Source of the DNA: Nostoc sp. GT001
Lineage (GTDB): Bacteria; Cyanobacteriota; Cyanobacteriia; Cyanobacteriales; Nostocaceae
Length of the DNA: 45,627 bases
Direction: 5' to 3'
Assembly (NCBI RefSeq): GCF_030382115.1
Contig: NZ_JAUDRJ010000003.1
Coordinates: forward strand, 3,372,944-3,418,570
Position numbers and translations under genes: made by a program
In this document: positions 1-8,542 of the stretch, piece by piece
How the letters are laid out: each line of letters opens with the position of its first letter
Position numbering within the stretch: position 1 is the stretch's first letter
The notes under the pieces: generated by a model
The model's input: only the letters and a program-made list of their open reading frames with translations
Told to the model about the DNA's origin: nothing
Database searches by the model: none

Positions 1-92
1 AGGGGAAAAGGGGAAAGATTAAATTTATTCCTTTTCCCTTTAACCTTTAACCTTTTCCCCTGCTCCCCCTGCCCCTCTGCCCAATCCCCTCA
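1..92. repeat. Purine/pyrimidine short tandem repeat with inverted arms
   Basis: The window opens with G/A-rich repeats and continues into C/T-rich repeats of the type (CCTTTAA)n and (CCCCTG)n. The 11-mer AGGGGAAAAGG at 1-11 is perfectly inverted at 51-61, so the segment can fold into a hairpin. This is the style of short tandemly repeated repetitive sequence common between Nostoc genes. No coding potential was seen. Confidence 0.6.
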
Positions 93-146
93 TTTACCCG
101 TAATATTGGATACTATATTGTGGGTTGAATTGCCTTTGGGGTGTTA

Positions 147-623
147 ATGTCTGTTTTACGTAAATATACTGTTCTTACTCCTGTTAGCCTAAGCATTGCT
201 TTATTAGTTACTAGTTGCAGTGACAATAAAGTTTCCCAGTGCCAGCGACTGATTCGAGTTGTCAATGCTGGAACTTCTCTAATTGATAAAAATAAAGGAA
301 CACAAGTGATAACTAGCATACAGTTATCTAAAGATTTAGACTTTGTGACTAAATCCATTGGAGAACTGAAGCTAAAAGATCCGAAGCTGAAAGAATTTCA
401 AAGCGGTTTTGTGAAGATTTTTCAAAATCTTAGTCAAGCGATCGCCAAAGCAGGTAAAGCACTTGGTGCAACCAAGACAGCACAAGCCTCAGAATCTGGA
501 AGAGTAAAAATCCAAAAGGCTAGAGCCGAAATTGATTCAGCACTGACAACAGCTACAACTCTTGGCAAACAGTCAGATACATTAGTGAATCAGATGAATA
601 AGTATTGTAGCGAGCCAGAATAA
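147..623 (+). CDS. Small putative lipoprotein of unknown function
   Basis: The product is about 158 residues. It has a short basic N-terminus, a hydrophobic stretch and a lipobox-like LVTSC near residue 24, so it is probably exported and lipid-anchored. The mature part is soluble, Lys/Ala/Ser-rich and predicted helical, with Cys only at the anchor, soon after it (QCQ) and near the C-terminus (YCS). A GTG at 141 is in frame, but I prefer the ATG at 147 because GGGG lies just upstream at a usable distance. It is transcribed in the same direction as the porin at 821 with about 200 bp between them. I do not recognise a family; the lipoprotein call is inference from the signal. Confidence 0.7.
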   Translation: MSVLRKYTVLTPVSLSIALLVTSCSDNKVSQCQRLIRVVNAGTSLIDKNKGTQVITSIQLSKDLDFVTKSIGELKLKDPKLKEFQSGFVKIFQNLSQAIAKAGKALGATKTAQASESGRVKIQKARAEIDSALTTATTLGKQSDTLVNQMNKYCSEPE

Positions 624-820
624 TCTATCTGAGGCATTGGGCAGAGGGGAAAAACTTACTGTAACTTCTCCTCTGCTCTTTCATTCTCCCACTGACACGG
701 TGATGCCTCTCGGATAGACAGTAACTTTTATCACTTTTTTTCAAAAAATTTCCTGATATACACCAACTTTATCTGTCAAAAGAAGTATTGGTGCAAGTCA
801 AATGAAATACCAGGAGTGAT

Positions 821-2797
821 ATGAGTCTACTGATGGTGAGTGTGCTGGCAACAGCGCCAATATCTGCGCTCAATTTACCAGAAAAGTCCGTAATTCTGCC
901 AGAAAACCCGGTGCAGCAGTCAACACAGGATAATTTATCTCAAGTTGTCTCACCTGCTGAAATTACACCACCTGAATTCGTACAACCAGATATAACCACC
1001 TCGTCAGCGATCAAAAATAAGTACGAGAATATACTTAGAAAAAGTAGAGAAAAAATTCAATTTATCAGTTCCCCTAACTTACCTGAATTAAAAGATACTC
1101 AACCTGTAACAGAAGTTGTACAGAACCAGGAAAGTACAGAAGAATTTCCCCAATCTCCTCATCCTCCAGACTCAGACAACCCAATGTCTCAAGTCACCTC
1201 AGTATCGCAACTCCAGGACGTGCAACCCTCCGACTGGTCTTTTGGTGCTTTGCAGTCTTTAGTAGAACGCTATGGCTGCATTGAGGGATACGCTGATGGG
1301 ACTTATCTGGGGAATCGTAGCATCAGCCGTTATGAATTTGCGGCTGGTTTAAATGCTTGTTTGGAGAAGATTAACGATGCGATGCCTGCGGTGGTCACTG
1401 AGCCTGTCCTGAGCGTAGCCGTTGGCGTGGTCACTGAGCGTAGTCGAAGTGCAGCCTCTTGTAGAGAAGAGCGCAGCCGAAGTGCGGGCTACGCCTACAC
1501 TAACAATAAAATTAATAATGTTAATAAGGAAGATTTAATCTTGCTGCAAAGATTACAGGGCGAGTTCAAAGCAGAGTTGCAGCAATTACAGCAGCGTGTT
1601 GAAGCTGTGGAAAAGCAGACTAGTGAATTACAAGGAAATCGGTTTTCCACAACAACCAGATTATTTGGTCAAGCGATTTTTAGCGTGCAGGGAACCAATA
1701 GCCCCGACGTGGATTTGTTTCCGAGAGATGGAGTACCTGAACGCCAGGGAAAAACCAATGTGACTTTTACAAGTAGCGCCCAACTAACCTTAGCAACGTC
1801 ATTTACAGGACGAGATTTGCTATTAACAGGGCTGTCTGCGGGTAATTTGGGTTCTAATGCATCGTTGTTATCTACCAATATGGGGCGGTTGGGTTTCGAG
1901 TCAAATACAAACAACAATCTAGTTATTAGTGACTTATCTTATCGATTTCTCGCCTCGAATAACTTAGGAATTGTCGTCGGTACGGCGGGAGTCAATCCGA
2001 TAAACACCTTTCGCGGTATTAGCCCTTTAGAAGGTTCTAGCGATGGCGCAATTTCTCTATTTGGTCAGCGGAACCCGATTTTAGGTATTGGTAACGGGAA
2101 TGGTGGTATAGGCTTTGACTGGCAGATTAGCGATCGCATCAGTTTACAAGGCGTTTATAGTGCCGAAATACCCAGTTTTCCTGGCGACACCAAGCAGGGC
2201 GGACTATTTGGTGGTAGATATACTGCTGGCGCTCAGTTAAGTTTAGCACCCACAAATAACGTCGATGTCGGCGTACATTATCTCTATTCCCACTCCCCAG
2301 ATGGCTTACTGGGAGGTGGTATTGGTGATTCTCAACTGATTTCACCTTTTGCAGATCCTACAGCTTTCGATACCCAAGCTATTGGCGCTACCGTTGCTTG
2401 GCGAATTAACCCTAACTTGCATTTGGGCGGTTGGGGTGGCTTTACTTCCTCCAAGCCATCTAAACTTTCTGGAAGTGTAGAAACTACTAACTGGATGGTG
2501 TTCGCGGCTTTTCCTAATTTGTTGCGTCCTGGGAATTTAGGGGGCGTTCTCGTTGGACAACCGCCCAAAATTACTTCCAGTACTTTACCCGACGGCTTCA
2601 ATTTTCCCAACTTTTCTGATGGGGGGACAGCAGGTGGACGTAGTGACACATCAATTCACGTCGAAGTTTTTTACCGCGCCCAACTGAGCGACAATATCGC
2701 CTTGACTCCAGGCTTATTCGTTATTTTCAATCCCGATCACAATGCTGCTAACGATGCACTAATCGTTGGGACATTAAGAGCAAGTTTCCGGTTTTAA
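821..2797 (+). CDS. SLH-domain OprB-type iron-uptake porin
   Basis: This is an outer-membrane porin of the cyanobacterial SLH/OprB class, 658 residues. In order it shows a short signal-like N-terminus, a Pro/Ser/Thr-rich spacer, one SLH domain (about residues 128-185, with the typical ALQSLVERYGCIEGYADGTY run), a coiled coil (about 233-275, with the RLQGEF and LQQRVEAVEKQT type heptads) and a beta-barrel ending in the aromatic terminus FRF. Related porins bind secondary cell-wall polymers through SLH and pass inorganic ions such as iron. The start is supported by AGGAG at 812-816. Between SLH and coiled coil an insert (about residues 191-227) is encoded by Nostoc dispersed repeats and keeps the frame. 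The N-terminal signal is shorter than usual for the family, so the true start could be less certain than the rest. Confidence 0.9.
   Translation: MSLLMVSVLATAPISALNLPEKSVILPENPVQQSTQDNLSQVVSPAEITPPEFVQPDITTSSAIKNKYENILRKSREKIQFISSPNLPELKDTQPVTEVVQNQESTEEFPQSPHPPDSDNPMSQVTSVSQLQDVQPSDWSFGALQSLVERYGCIEGYADGTYLGNRSISRYEFAAGLNACLEKINDAMPAVVTEPVLSVAVGVVTERSRSAASCREERSRSAGYAYTNNKINNVNKEDLILLQRLQGEFKAELQQLQQRVEAVEKQTSELQGNRFSTTTRLFGQAIFSVQGTNSPDVDLFPRDGVPERQGKTNVTFTSSAQLTLATSFTGRDLLLTGLSAGNLGSNASLLSTNMGRLGFESNTNNNLVISDLSYRFLASNNLGIVVGTAGVNPINTFRGISPLEGSSDGAISLFGQRNPILGIGNGNGGIGFDWQISDRISLQGVYSAEIPSFPGDTKQGGLFGGRYTAGAQLSLAPTNNVDVGVHYLYSHSPDGLLGGGIGDSQLISPFADPTAFDTQAIGATVAWRINPNLHLGGWGGFTSSKPSKLSGSVETTNWMVFAAFPNLLRPGNLGGVLVGQPPKITSSTLPDGFNFPNFSDGGTAGGRSDTSIHVEVFYRAQLSDNIALTPGLFVIFNPDHNAANDALIVGTLRASFRF
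1391..1500 (+). repeat. Small dispersed repeats inserted in frame in the porin gene
   Basis: This stretch carries GTGGTCACTGAGC twice (1391-1403 and 1427-1439) and GAGCGYAGYCGAAGTGC twice (1436-1452 and 1469-1485), and ends in CGGGCTACGCCTAC. These words are typical of mobile small dispersed repeats in Nostoc intergenic DNA. Here they sit inside a gene, at the linker between the SLH domain and the coiled coil, and the reading frame stays open. Confidence 0.75.
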
Positions 2798-2893
2798 TTT
2801 TGTACTGATGTAAACGTAATAAAATACGCTATTTAAATACTGATTAGTTCAGTATTAGATGCTTTCACGATCCATTAGGAGCAAGGAAAAGTC

Positions 2894-2932
2894 ATGCGTA
2901 AACATACGCGTATTTTTTTTGTATGTGATTAA
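2894..2932 (+). other. Possible 12-codon leader ORF with terminator-like hairpin
   Basis: A short ORF (MRKHTRIFFVCD, then TAA) begins at an ATG preceded by AAGGA at 2883-2887. Its stop is followed directly by the AGGAG of the next gene. Inside it, GCGTA-AACA-TACGC followed by eight T residues looks like a small intrinsic terminator. The arrangement resembles a leader peptide or attenuator, but it may be chance; it has no recognised regulatory codon run. Confidence 0.25.
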
Positions 2933-2947
2933 AGGAGCAAATTTTTC

Positions 2948-4210
2948 ATGAAATTAAATTCATCAGTTCAGTTGGGTTGTGTTCTTGTTAGCAGCAGCAG
3001 TTTAGCCGCAGTCTTCATCGGTTTAGGTGGAACAAGTGCTTCTGCTCAAATCACAATTCAAAGCACTGGTACATTATCGGGTACTATCCAACTCCCCAGA
3101 AATAATCCCAATTTCAATCAAAGCACTACTCGCATTGATACAGATGACACGGGGACTTACTCGCGGAACTTAGGTACTAAGAACAATCCTAATTATGTTC
3201 CTATATACAAGTCAGACTATGTGCAGGTACAAACACGCTCTGATGGTAGTCTGCATTATTTTGTTGACTTTAAAGGCATTCCGATTGTCTCCTTTAATGG
3301 CGTTCTCACTTCGCCGATTCTCTCTGGCGGTGAGTTAACACCCTATAAATACCAGGGACAATTGGCAGGAACCACATTTCAAGGAGTAGTTCAGGATGAA
3401 TTTAATCTCACAAAAGCCTTATACACTGGTACTGTCACCGATCCAAACACTGGAAACCAGTATCAAGGCACTTTTGAAGTGAGTGGATATGGAGTGCGAT
3501 ATAGCGATCGCAATGGTAGCGCCACCCCCACAGTCTTTGATTTCAAATCCGATCTCCCAGGTTCGCCAAAGGTGACATCTTTGGAAATGACTAACTCACC
3601 CCTAGCAAGAATACAAATCAAAGTACCTGCAACTGCAACTCTCATAACTCCCCCACCAACTACTGGTAGTGGTAGTACAACCACTCCCCCACCAGTAAGT
3701 AGCGGTGGTAGTACACCGACTCCCCCGCCAGTAATTAGCGGTGGTAGTACACCCATTCCTCCATCAGTAATTGATGGTAGTGCGATCGCTCCTACACCTG
3801 TAGTTGGTGGTAGTGCGATCGCTCCTGCACCTGTAGTTGGTGATGGTAGTGCGATCGCTCCTGCACCTGTAGTTAGTGGTGGTAGTGCGATCGCTCCTGC
3901 ACCTGTAGTTGGTGATGGTAGTGCGATCGCTCCTACACCTGTAGTTAGTGGTGGTAGTGCGATCGCTCCTGCACCTGTAGTTAGTGGTGGTAGTGCGATC
4001 GCTTCCTCGACACCTACAACCTATACATCTGAATCTAATTCTCCATCGCTCTCTACTACACCTAATATGGAATTCAGTAGCGGTAATTCTCTGGAGATAA
4101 ACCCTGCAACCCTTGCTCAAGCTGCTTGTTCACAGGATTCTGCTAAGAGTTGTGCAATAACTTCACGCAAACAAGCGATCGGTCCTCGTAGTCGAGTGCT
4201 ACTGCGTTAG
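2948..4210 (+). CDS. Secreted protein with a HIP1-encoded repeat region
   Basis: The product is 420 residues. Residues 1-35 form a signal peptide (hydrophobic core, cleavage-like SASAQ). Residues about 36-230 are a Gly/Thr/Ser-rich, probably beta-rich domain. Residues about 230-275 are Pro/Thr/Gly-rich repeats, and residues about 277-352 are repeats of GSAIAPAPVV. The C-terminal part has two Cys and ends in a basic tail (GPRSRVLLR). The start is supported by AGGAG at 2933-2937. I do not recognise the globular domain. The repeated Pro-rich region suggests a cell-surface or spacer role, which is inference. It lies 150 bp downstream of the porin on the same strand. Confidence 0.8.
   Translation: MKLNSSVQLGCVLVSSSSLAAVFIGLGGTSASAQITIQSTGTLSGTIQLPRNNPNFNQSTTRIDTDDTGTYSRNLGTKNNPNYVPIYKSDYVQVQTRSDGSLHYFVDFKGIPIVSFNGVLTSPILSGGELTPYKYQGQLAGTTFQGVVQDEFNLTKALYTGTVTDPNTGNQYQGTFEVSGYGVRYSDRNGSATPTVFDFKSDLPGSPKVTSLEMTNSPLARIQIKVPATATLITPPPTTGSGSTTTPPPVSSGGSTPTPPPVISGGSTPIPPSVIDGSAIAPTPVVGGSAIAPAPVVGDGSAIAPAPVVSGGSAIAPAPVVGDGSAIAPTPVVSGGSAIAPAPVVSGGSAIASSTPTTYTSESNSPSLSTTPNMEFSSGNSLEINPATLAQAACSQDSAKSCAITSRKQAIGPRSRVLLR
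3776..4004 (+). repeat. Minisatellite built on seven HIP1 octamers, 36-bp period
   Basis: GCGATCGC occurs at 3782, 3815, 3851, 3887, 3923, 3959 and 3995. The first step is 33 bp and all later steps are exactly 36 bp. Each unit encodes GSAIAPxPVV plus one or two Gly, Ser or Asp codons. Units differ mainly by ACA/GCA in the Pro-rich part and by GAT or AGT at the joint, which suggests unit duplication by slippage or unequal recombination. Confidence 0.9.
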
Positions 4211-4702
4211 TTAGGAACTTTTCAATAAAAAATATCCAACTACTTCTTGTGGGGCGGACGAGACGCCCGCCCCTAACCAAAGGCTAACTTGACAAAAATT
4301 TTGAATGCTTCTGGAACTCTAGCAGGGCAAAATGAAATCAATATAATAGTTAGCACAGAGGCATACATTGCAATTAAAAAAGCCCACCATCATATATTCG
4401 CGGCGTTTTTGTTGCTAAAACTACCTTTCGGTAGTATGTTTTACCCTGATGATTTTCTGGCTATACTAGTAGACTTAAGCCGATTGATTGATAAATTTCA
4501 TCCTCCAGCATAAAATATACAAAAACTCTAAGTTTTGGACATATATCAGTATGCATTTACTTTTAACTGACATAAAAATCTTGTCCGATCTTGGAGACAA
4601 TTAATTTTCTTGGAGGCTACAAAAACTCGATCAATCACTAAGGTTAATACTAACACTACAAAGTGAGTCTATATCAATCAAACATCTTTTAAGTAAGCAC
4701 CT
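4211..4702. other. Gap without a supported gene
   Basis: The gap holds a GC-rich hairpin at 4251-4273 and a smaller one at 4420-4435 (ACTACC-TTTC-GGTAGT). A 74-codon TTG-started frame at 4289-4513 runs through the second hairpin and has no ribosome site, so I do not call it. The last 200 bases before the DUF1361 gene are AT-rich and presumably hold its promoter, but no clear boxes were seen. Confidence 0.5.
4251..4273 (+). repeat. GC-rich palindromic repeat, terminator-like
   Basis: GGGGCGGACG (4251-4260) pairs with CGCCCGCCCC (4264-4273) with one mismatch and a three-base loop. This palindrome type recurs widely in Nostoc genomes. It lies about 40 bp after the stop of the secreted-protein gene and could end its transcript, although no T run follows. 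Confidence 0.6.
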
Positions 4703-5359
4703 ATGAAAGAAGAATTGATAGCCAGAGTTGTGCAGGTCTTGCAAATTAATATGAAGTGGATGACTTGGAATTTATTTCTGGCTTTTATACCTTTGGCTTT
4801 GAGTGTCTGGCTATTTCGCATGAGGCGTGGCGGCACTTGGCTTTGGTGGCTAGGATTCTTAGTTTTCTATGCTTTTTTACCAAATGCACCATATTTGTTA
4901 ACCGATGTAATTCACTTAATAGATGATATCCGCACCATTCAATCGGTATGGATGATTACTTTGGTACTTATTCCTGTATATTTGCTAGTAATTTTAGGTG
5001 GATTTGAAGCTTATGTAATATCGTTAATTAATTGGGGTCACTACTTACATCGTATTGGTAAGAGCCAATGGATTTGGCGCGTTGAGACGATTACACATTT
5101 TCTTTGTGCTGTTGGTGTTTATTGGGGGCGATTTTTGCGTTTCAACAGTTGGGATTTTATTACTCAACCCGATGCCTTACTAACTAAAGGGGTAGAAGAA
5201 ATTTTGGGAAAACAGCCCTTGGTGATTATTGCTATCACCTTTGTGGTACTTGCAGGTTTGTACTGGATTATGAAACGAGTAACTTTAGGTCTTAGCCAAC
5301 GAGATAGTAGAATCGGCGTCAATTCAGAACGCGCAAACTCTAACACGCCGAACATTTGA
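4703..5359 (+). CDS. DUF1361 multi-pass membrane protein
   Basis: The product is 218 residues with about five or six hydrophobic segments. It carries the hallmark runs of DUF1361: FLPNAPYLLTDVIHL near residue 58 and GVYWGRFLRFNSWD near residue 140. The function of the family is not known; it is an integral membrane protein found in cyanobacteria and Firmicutes. The C-terminal 20 residues are hydrophilic and Ser/Asn-rich. No strong ribosome site precedes the ATG. It converges with the PEP-synthase-like gene at 7853-5502. Confidence 0.85.
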   Translation: MKEELIARVVQVLQINMKWMTWNLFLAFIPLALSVWLFRMRRGGTWLWWLGFLVFYAFLPNAPYLLTDVIHLIDDIRTIQSVWMITLVLIPVYLLVILGGFEAYVISLINWGHYLHRIGKSQWIWRVETITHFLCAVGVYWGRFLRFNSWDFITQPDALLTKGVEEILGKQPLVIIAITFVVLAGLYWIMKRVTLGLSQRDSRIGVNSERANSNTPNI

Positions 5360-5501
5360 TGAACGTGGCGATTTAGGCTTTTAAATTTGGGCTTTTAATT
5401 AGTAATTCCCTTGATGAATATTGCCTATCAAAAGAAAGATGCAACTCAACCCTCCTTGAGGTGAAATAAACTCATAAGCAAGGGGTAGTTATTACTTCTA
5501 A

Positions 5502-7853
5502 CTACTGAAGTTTTCGTCGTGCTGCTGCTAAAATCAGACGTTGTTCAGCACGAGCGATCGCTTGATATGTTCGTTCGACTGCTTCCGGTTCAACAGAAAT
5601 GGAAGTAATACCCCATTCCACTAATTTATCAATAATTTCTGGATAGAGGGCTGGTGCTTGACCGCAGATTGAACAAGGTATATCGGCACTTTTAGCCATT
5701 TGGATCAGTTGAGCGATCGCACTCATAACGGCTGGATGACGTTCATTAAATACTTTGGCTAGCTGCCCTTGTTCTCGATCCACTCCTAGCAATAATTGGG
5801 TCAGGTCATTTGTACCAATAGAAATTCCGGCTACACCTGCTTTCACATATTCTGGTAATAAAAACAAGACACTTGGTACTTCTGCCATCATCCACAATTG
5901 AAACTGTGCCACTTCGGTTAAAAAAGCTTGCTCAACTTTGCGACGGCAAAAAATAAATTCTTCTACAGTCCGCACAAAAGGCAACAGTAGGTTGACATTG
6001 GTGTAACCAGCTCGCTGTACGCTTGCCAAAGCTTTCAGTTCCAACTCAAATACTGCGGGATTTCGTAAATAGCTAAAAGTGCCGCGTTCACCTAACATCG
6101 ATTGGGGCGAAGATTCTAAACTATCACGCAATGATGGTAAATCTTGCGATCGCCAATCTAAAGAACGATAAAAAACTGGTCTTGGTGCAAAGGCACGAGC
6201 AAATTGCATAATCTGCTCAGACCATAGCTCTAACAATTCTGCCTGACGCCCGCTTAAAATCCAACTATTGGGATGTTGCCCGTTCAATATATTTAGTACC
6301 ATCAATTCGGAACGCAACAATCCCACTCCATCCACAGGCAGGTTTTGCACTTGTTCTATTAAAGTGAATTGACTCAAGTTAACCAGCAGTTGGGTAGCAA
6401 TCATAGGTAGATGAGACGTAACAGCAGGATGAGGCACTTTCGGATTGGGGTGATGGGAGGAAAGAAGATTTTCTTCTCTCCCTCTCTCCATCTCCTCCTT
6501 TGAGTCTCCTTTGATGCGATAAACTTCTCCTCTGTCGCCATCAAGCAGCAATCGTTCGCCAGTTTGGATTAAAGTTGTGGCAGATGTTGCATTTACTACT
6601 GCTGTAATACTTAATTCTCTAGCTAGAATTGCCGCGTGACTGGTTAATCCCCCTTGTTCTGTGATAATACCACCAACTTGTTGTAATAATGGCAACCAAT
6701 CAGGTGTAATGGTTGGTATTACTAAAATGACTCCCTTCGGTAGTTGTTCGGGTTTCTGTTGCGGATTAATAATTACCAGGGCAGTGGCTGCAACCCGTCC
6801 CCCGGCTGCTCCTAGTCCCCGAATGAAGTGTAAGTGGGGAATTACAGATTGTGAAGGACTAACTTGTGTGATGTAGAGCTTTCCAGATGTAGTTTGCTCG
6901 GCGATAGTCCATTTAATGGTAAAGGTTTTACCTAGTTCACTTACCAGTTGAGTTCCCAGAGCAATTATTTGTTGTAAGTATTCTTCTTGTAAAGAGTACT
7001 GTTTTTGTTGGGCTTCTGGAAGTAGATAGGTAATCAGACAGGTGCGATCTGTTGTTAACGCTGAGTTCGGCACGGGTTGCGAAAAAACTTTAGGCGCTGC
7101 ATCATCAACGCCATAAGCCAGCATTTTATTGCCCAGTTGTTGCTCAAGCACAACCCCAGTTTCCGGTTGAATGTAGTAAACATCTGGCTGGACTTCGCCA
7201 AGAGCGATCGCAATTCCTAATCCCAAAGTAGCTTCAATTTCCCACCCAGAGGCATTGGTTGTGAGCGAGCCACTGGCGATCGCATTTTCAACAGGTTGCA
7301 CCAAAACTGCGAGATTAATTTGTTGCAGATTAATTCCTAAGTGCTGCCAATATAATAGACTCCGAGCTCGAAATATTTGACTCCAGGTACGTTTTAGAGC
7401 CAAAGCGATCGCTTCCGGTTCGCACTGGCAAAATACCGATTCCAGTAAACCCGATATATTGTTGTTTATACCTGGAGTAGCAGTTGATACTGTTAAAGAA
7501 GGTCGAAGAATCAAACAGCTAGTTTGCCATTCTCTAGCGGCTTGAAAAATTGTACTCACCCACTCCTGAGTTACAGTCGCAGTCAGAATTTCTTGGCGCA
7601 AGCGGCTAGCCACCTGCTGAAGTTGACGCCAATTAGTGACATCAAGATGTAGCGAAGAATGGGGTAAGTCAGCTACTAATGATTCTGAACTATTGAGATT
7701 TTCGAGAAATTGCCGCAAAATTTCTGCCGAAACTACAAAACCAGGCATCACCGGATAGCCACGCTGGATAATTTTGCTCAAGTAAAAGGCTTTATCACCT
7801 ACTTTGGCGCGGTCTTGTAGTTTAATTTGATCTAGCCAGTAGAGTTTATTCAC
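5502..7853 (-). CDS. PEP-synthase-like / PEP-utilising enzyme
   Basis: The 783-residue product has the order of phosphoenolpyruvate synthase: an N-terminal ATP-grasp-like part (KVGDKAFYLSKI, then PVMPGFVVS), a mobile phosphohistidine domain with GGLTSHAAILARE (His406) and a C-terminal PEP/pyruvate-binding barrel with MLGERGT, GISIGTNDLTQLLLGVDRE and CSICGQAP (Cys730, the expected acid/base Cys). PpsA converts pyruvate and ATP to PEP, AMP and phosphate. The usual VRSSATAEDLPDASFAGQ segment is strongly altered here (LRPSLTVSTATPG at about residue 116), so nucleotide chemistry may differ. A charged linker of about 35 residues follows the His domain. The start is GTG; no better start lies nearby. 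I leave the symbol empty because of the divergence. Confidence 0.8.
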   Translation of the reverse strand: MNKLYWLDQIKLQDRAKVGDKAFYLSKIIQRGYPVMPGFVVSAEILRQFLENLNSSESLVADLPHSSLHLDVTNWRQLQQVASRLRQEILTATVTQEWVSTIFQAAREWQTSCLILRPSLTVSTATPGINNNISGLLESVFCQCEPEAIALALKRTWSQIFRARSLLYWQHLGINLQQINLAVLVQPVENAIASGSLTTNASGWEIEATLGLGIAIALGEVQPDVYYIQPETGVVLEQQLGNKMLAYGVDDAAPKVFSQPVPNSALTTDRTCLITYLLPEAQQKQYSLQEEYLQQIIALGTQLVSELGKTFTIKWTIAEQTTSGKLYITQVSPSQSVIPHLHFIRGLGAAGGRVAATALVIINPQQKPEQLPKGVILVIPTITPDWLPLLQQVGGIITEQGGLTSHAAILARELSITAVVNATSATTLIQTGERLLLDGDRGEVYRIKGDSKEEMERGREENLLSSHHPNPKVPHPAVTSHLPMIATQLLVNLSQFTLIEQVQNLPVDGVGLLRSELMVLNILNGQHPNSWILSGRQAELLELWSEQIMQFARAFAPRPVFYRSLDWRSQDLPSLRDSLESSPQSMLGERGTFSYLRNPAVFELELKALASVQRAGYTNVNLLLPFVRTVEEFIFCRRKVEQAFLTEVAQFQLWMMAEVPSVLFLLPEYVKAGVAGISIGTNDLTQLLLGVDREQGQLAKVFNERHPAVMSAIAQLIQMAKSADIPCSICGQAPALYPEIIDKLVEWGITSISVEPEAVERTYQAIARAEQRLILAAARRKLQ

Positions 7854-8542
7854 TCAATTTGTTAGTTGTCTATTTGTAGCCACAGCCATTTCTTTTTGGT
7901 ATGTTATCAGGTTAATCCACTGACTTCTGAATAAAAAGTACTCAGGACTTACAGCAGTTTTCTTTTGGATGAATTATAAAGTTACGGGTTTTGAAGCAGG
8001 ATAGAGGAAAATTCCGAATGGGCTACGCCCCGCTGCGCTAACAGGAGTCAAAAATCAGAAGTAAAACAGGCTTGATAGCTGGCTTTGAGACGAATCGTTG
8101 TGTACTTCAGTAACTTGAAATACGCTGTATAGCTGATTTGCTCTACTTATACATGGTCGGATCATATTTCATTGTTGAGTATATAGGTTAAATCTAACAA
8201 TTTAAGGTATAATTTTGTAGCTCATTCATTTTAAATAGTCAAACAACTATTTAGCAAACTTAAAATTCATGTAGTTTGCCCAAATGGCGATCGTTGCCAC
8301 AATTTAACAATGCAAATCTCCATTTATTTACCAGAATAATATTATCTTGTTGAAAAATAATCCTAATAATGGAAAATATTAATTCTCCGTTTCAAAAGCA
8401 TTCCTGAATTGATAGATTCCAAATATTGAGATAGGCTACTGCACTACACCCATTAATAAAACATTAGAATAGTTTTGTACTTTTTTCATAAAAATATTAC
8501 GATTTAACCTAGTATATAGAATTCTCCATATCAGACTAAACA
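7854..8542. other. Long intergenic gap with a small dispersed repeat
   Basis: This 0.7-kb gap separates two divergently transcribed genes. At about 8020-8046 it holds GGGCTACGCC-CGCTGCGCTAACAG type words of a Nostoc dispersed repeat. One HIP1-like core occurs near 8288. The remainder is AT-rich; TATAAT at 8208-8213 has no convincing -35 box. No gene or RNA was recognised. Confidence 0.5.

Noticed and set aside
3776..4004. Regular 36-bp periodicity that could suggest a CRISPR array
   Set aside because: There are no unique spacers; units are almost identical throughout and lie inside an open reading frame.
3764..4120. Minus-strand frame opposite the HIP1 array with repeated RSDRTTTTNYRC
   Set aside because: It is the antisense reading of the minisatellite; its repeats follow from the plus-strand repeat.
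4289..4513. 74-codon plus-strand frame starting with TTG
   Set aside because: No ribosome site, no family likeness, and it runs through a hairpin repeat; probably chance.
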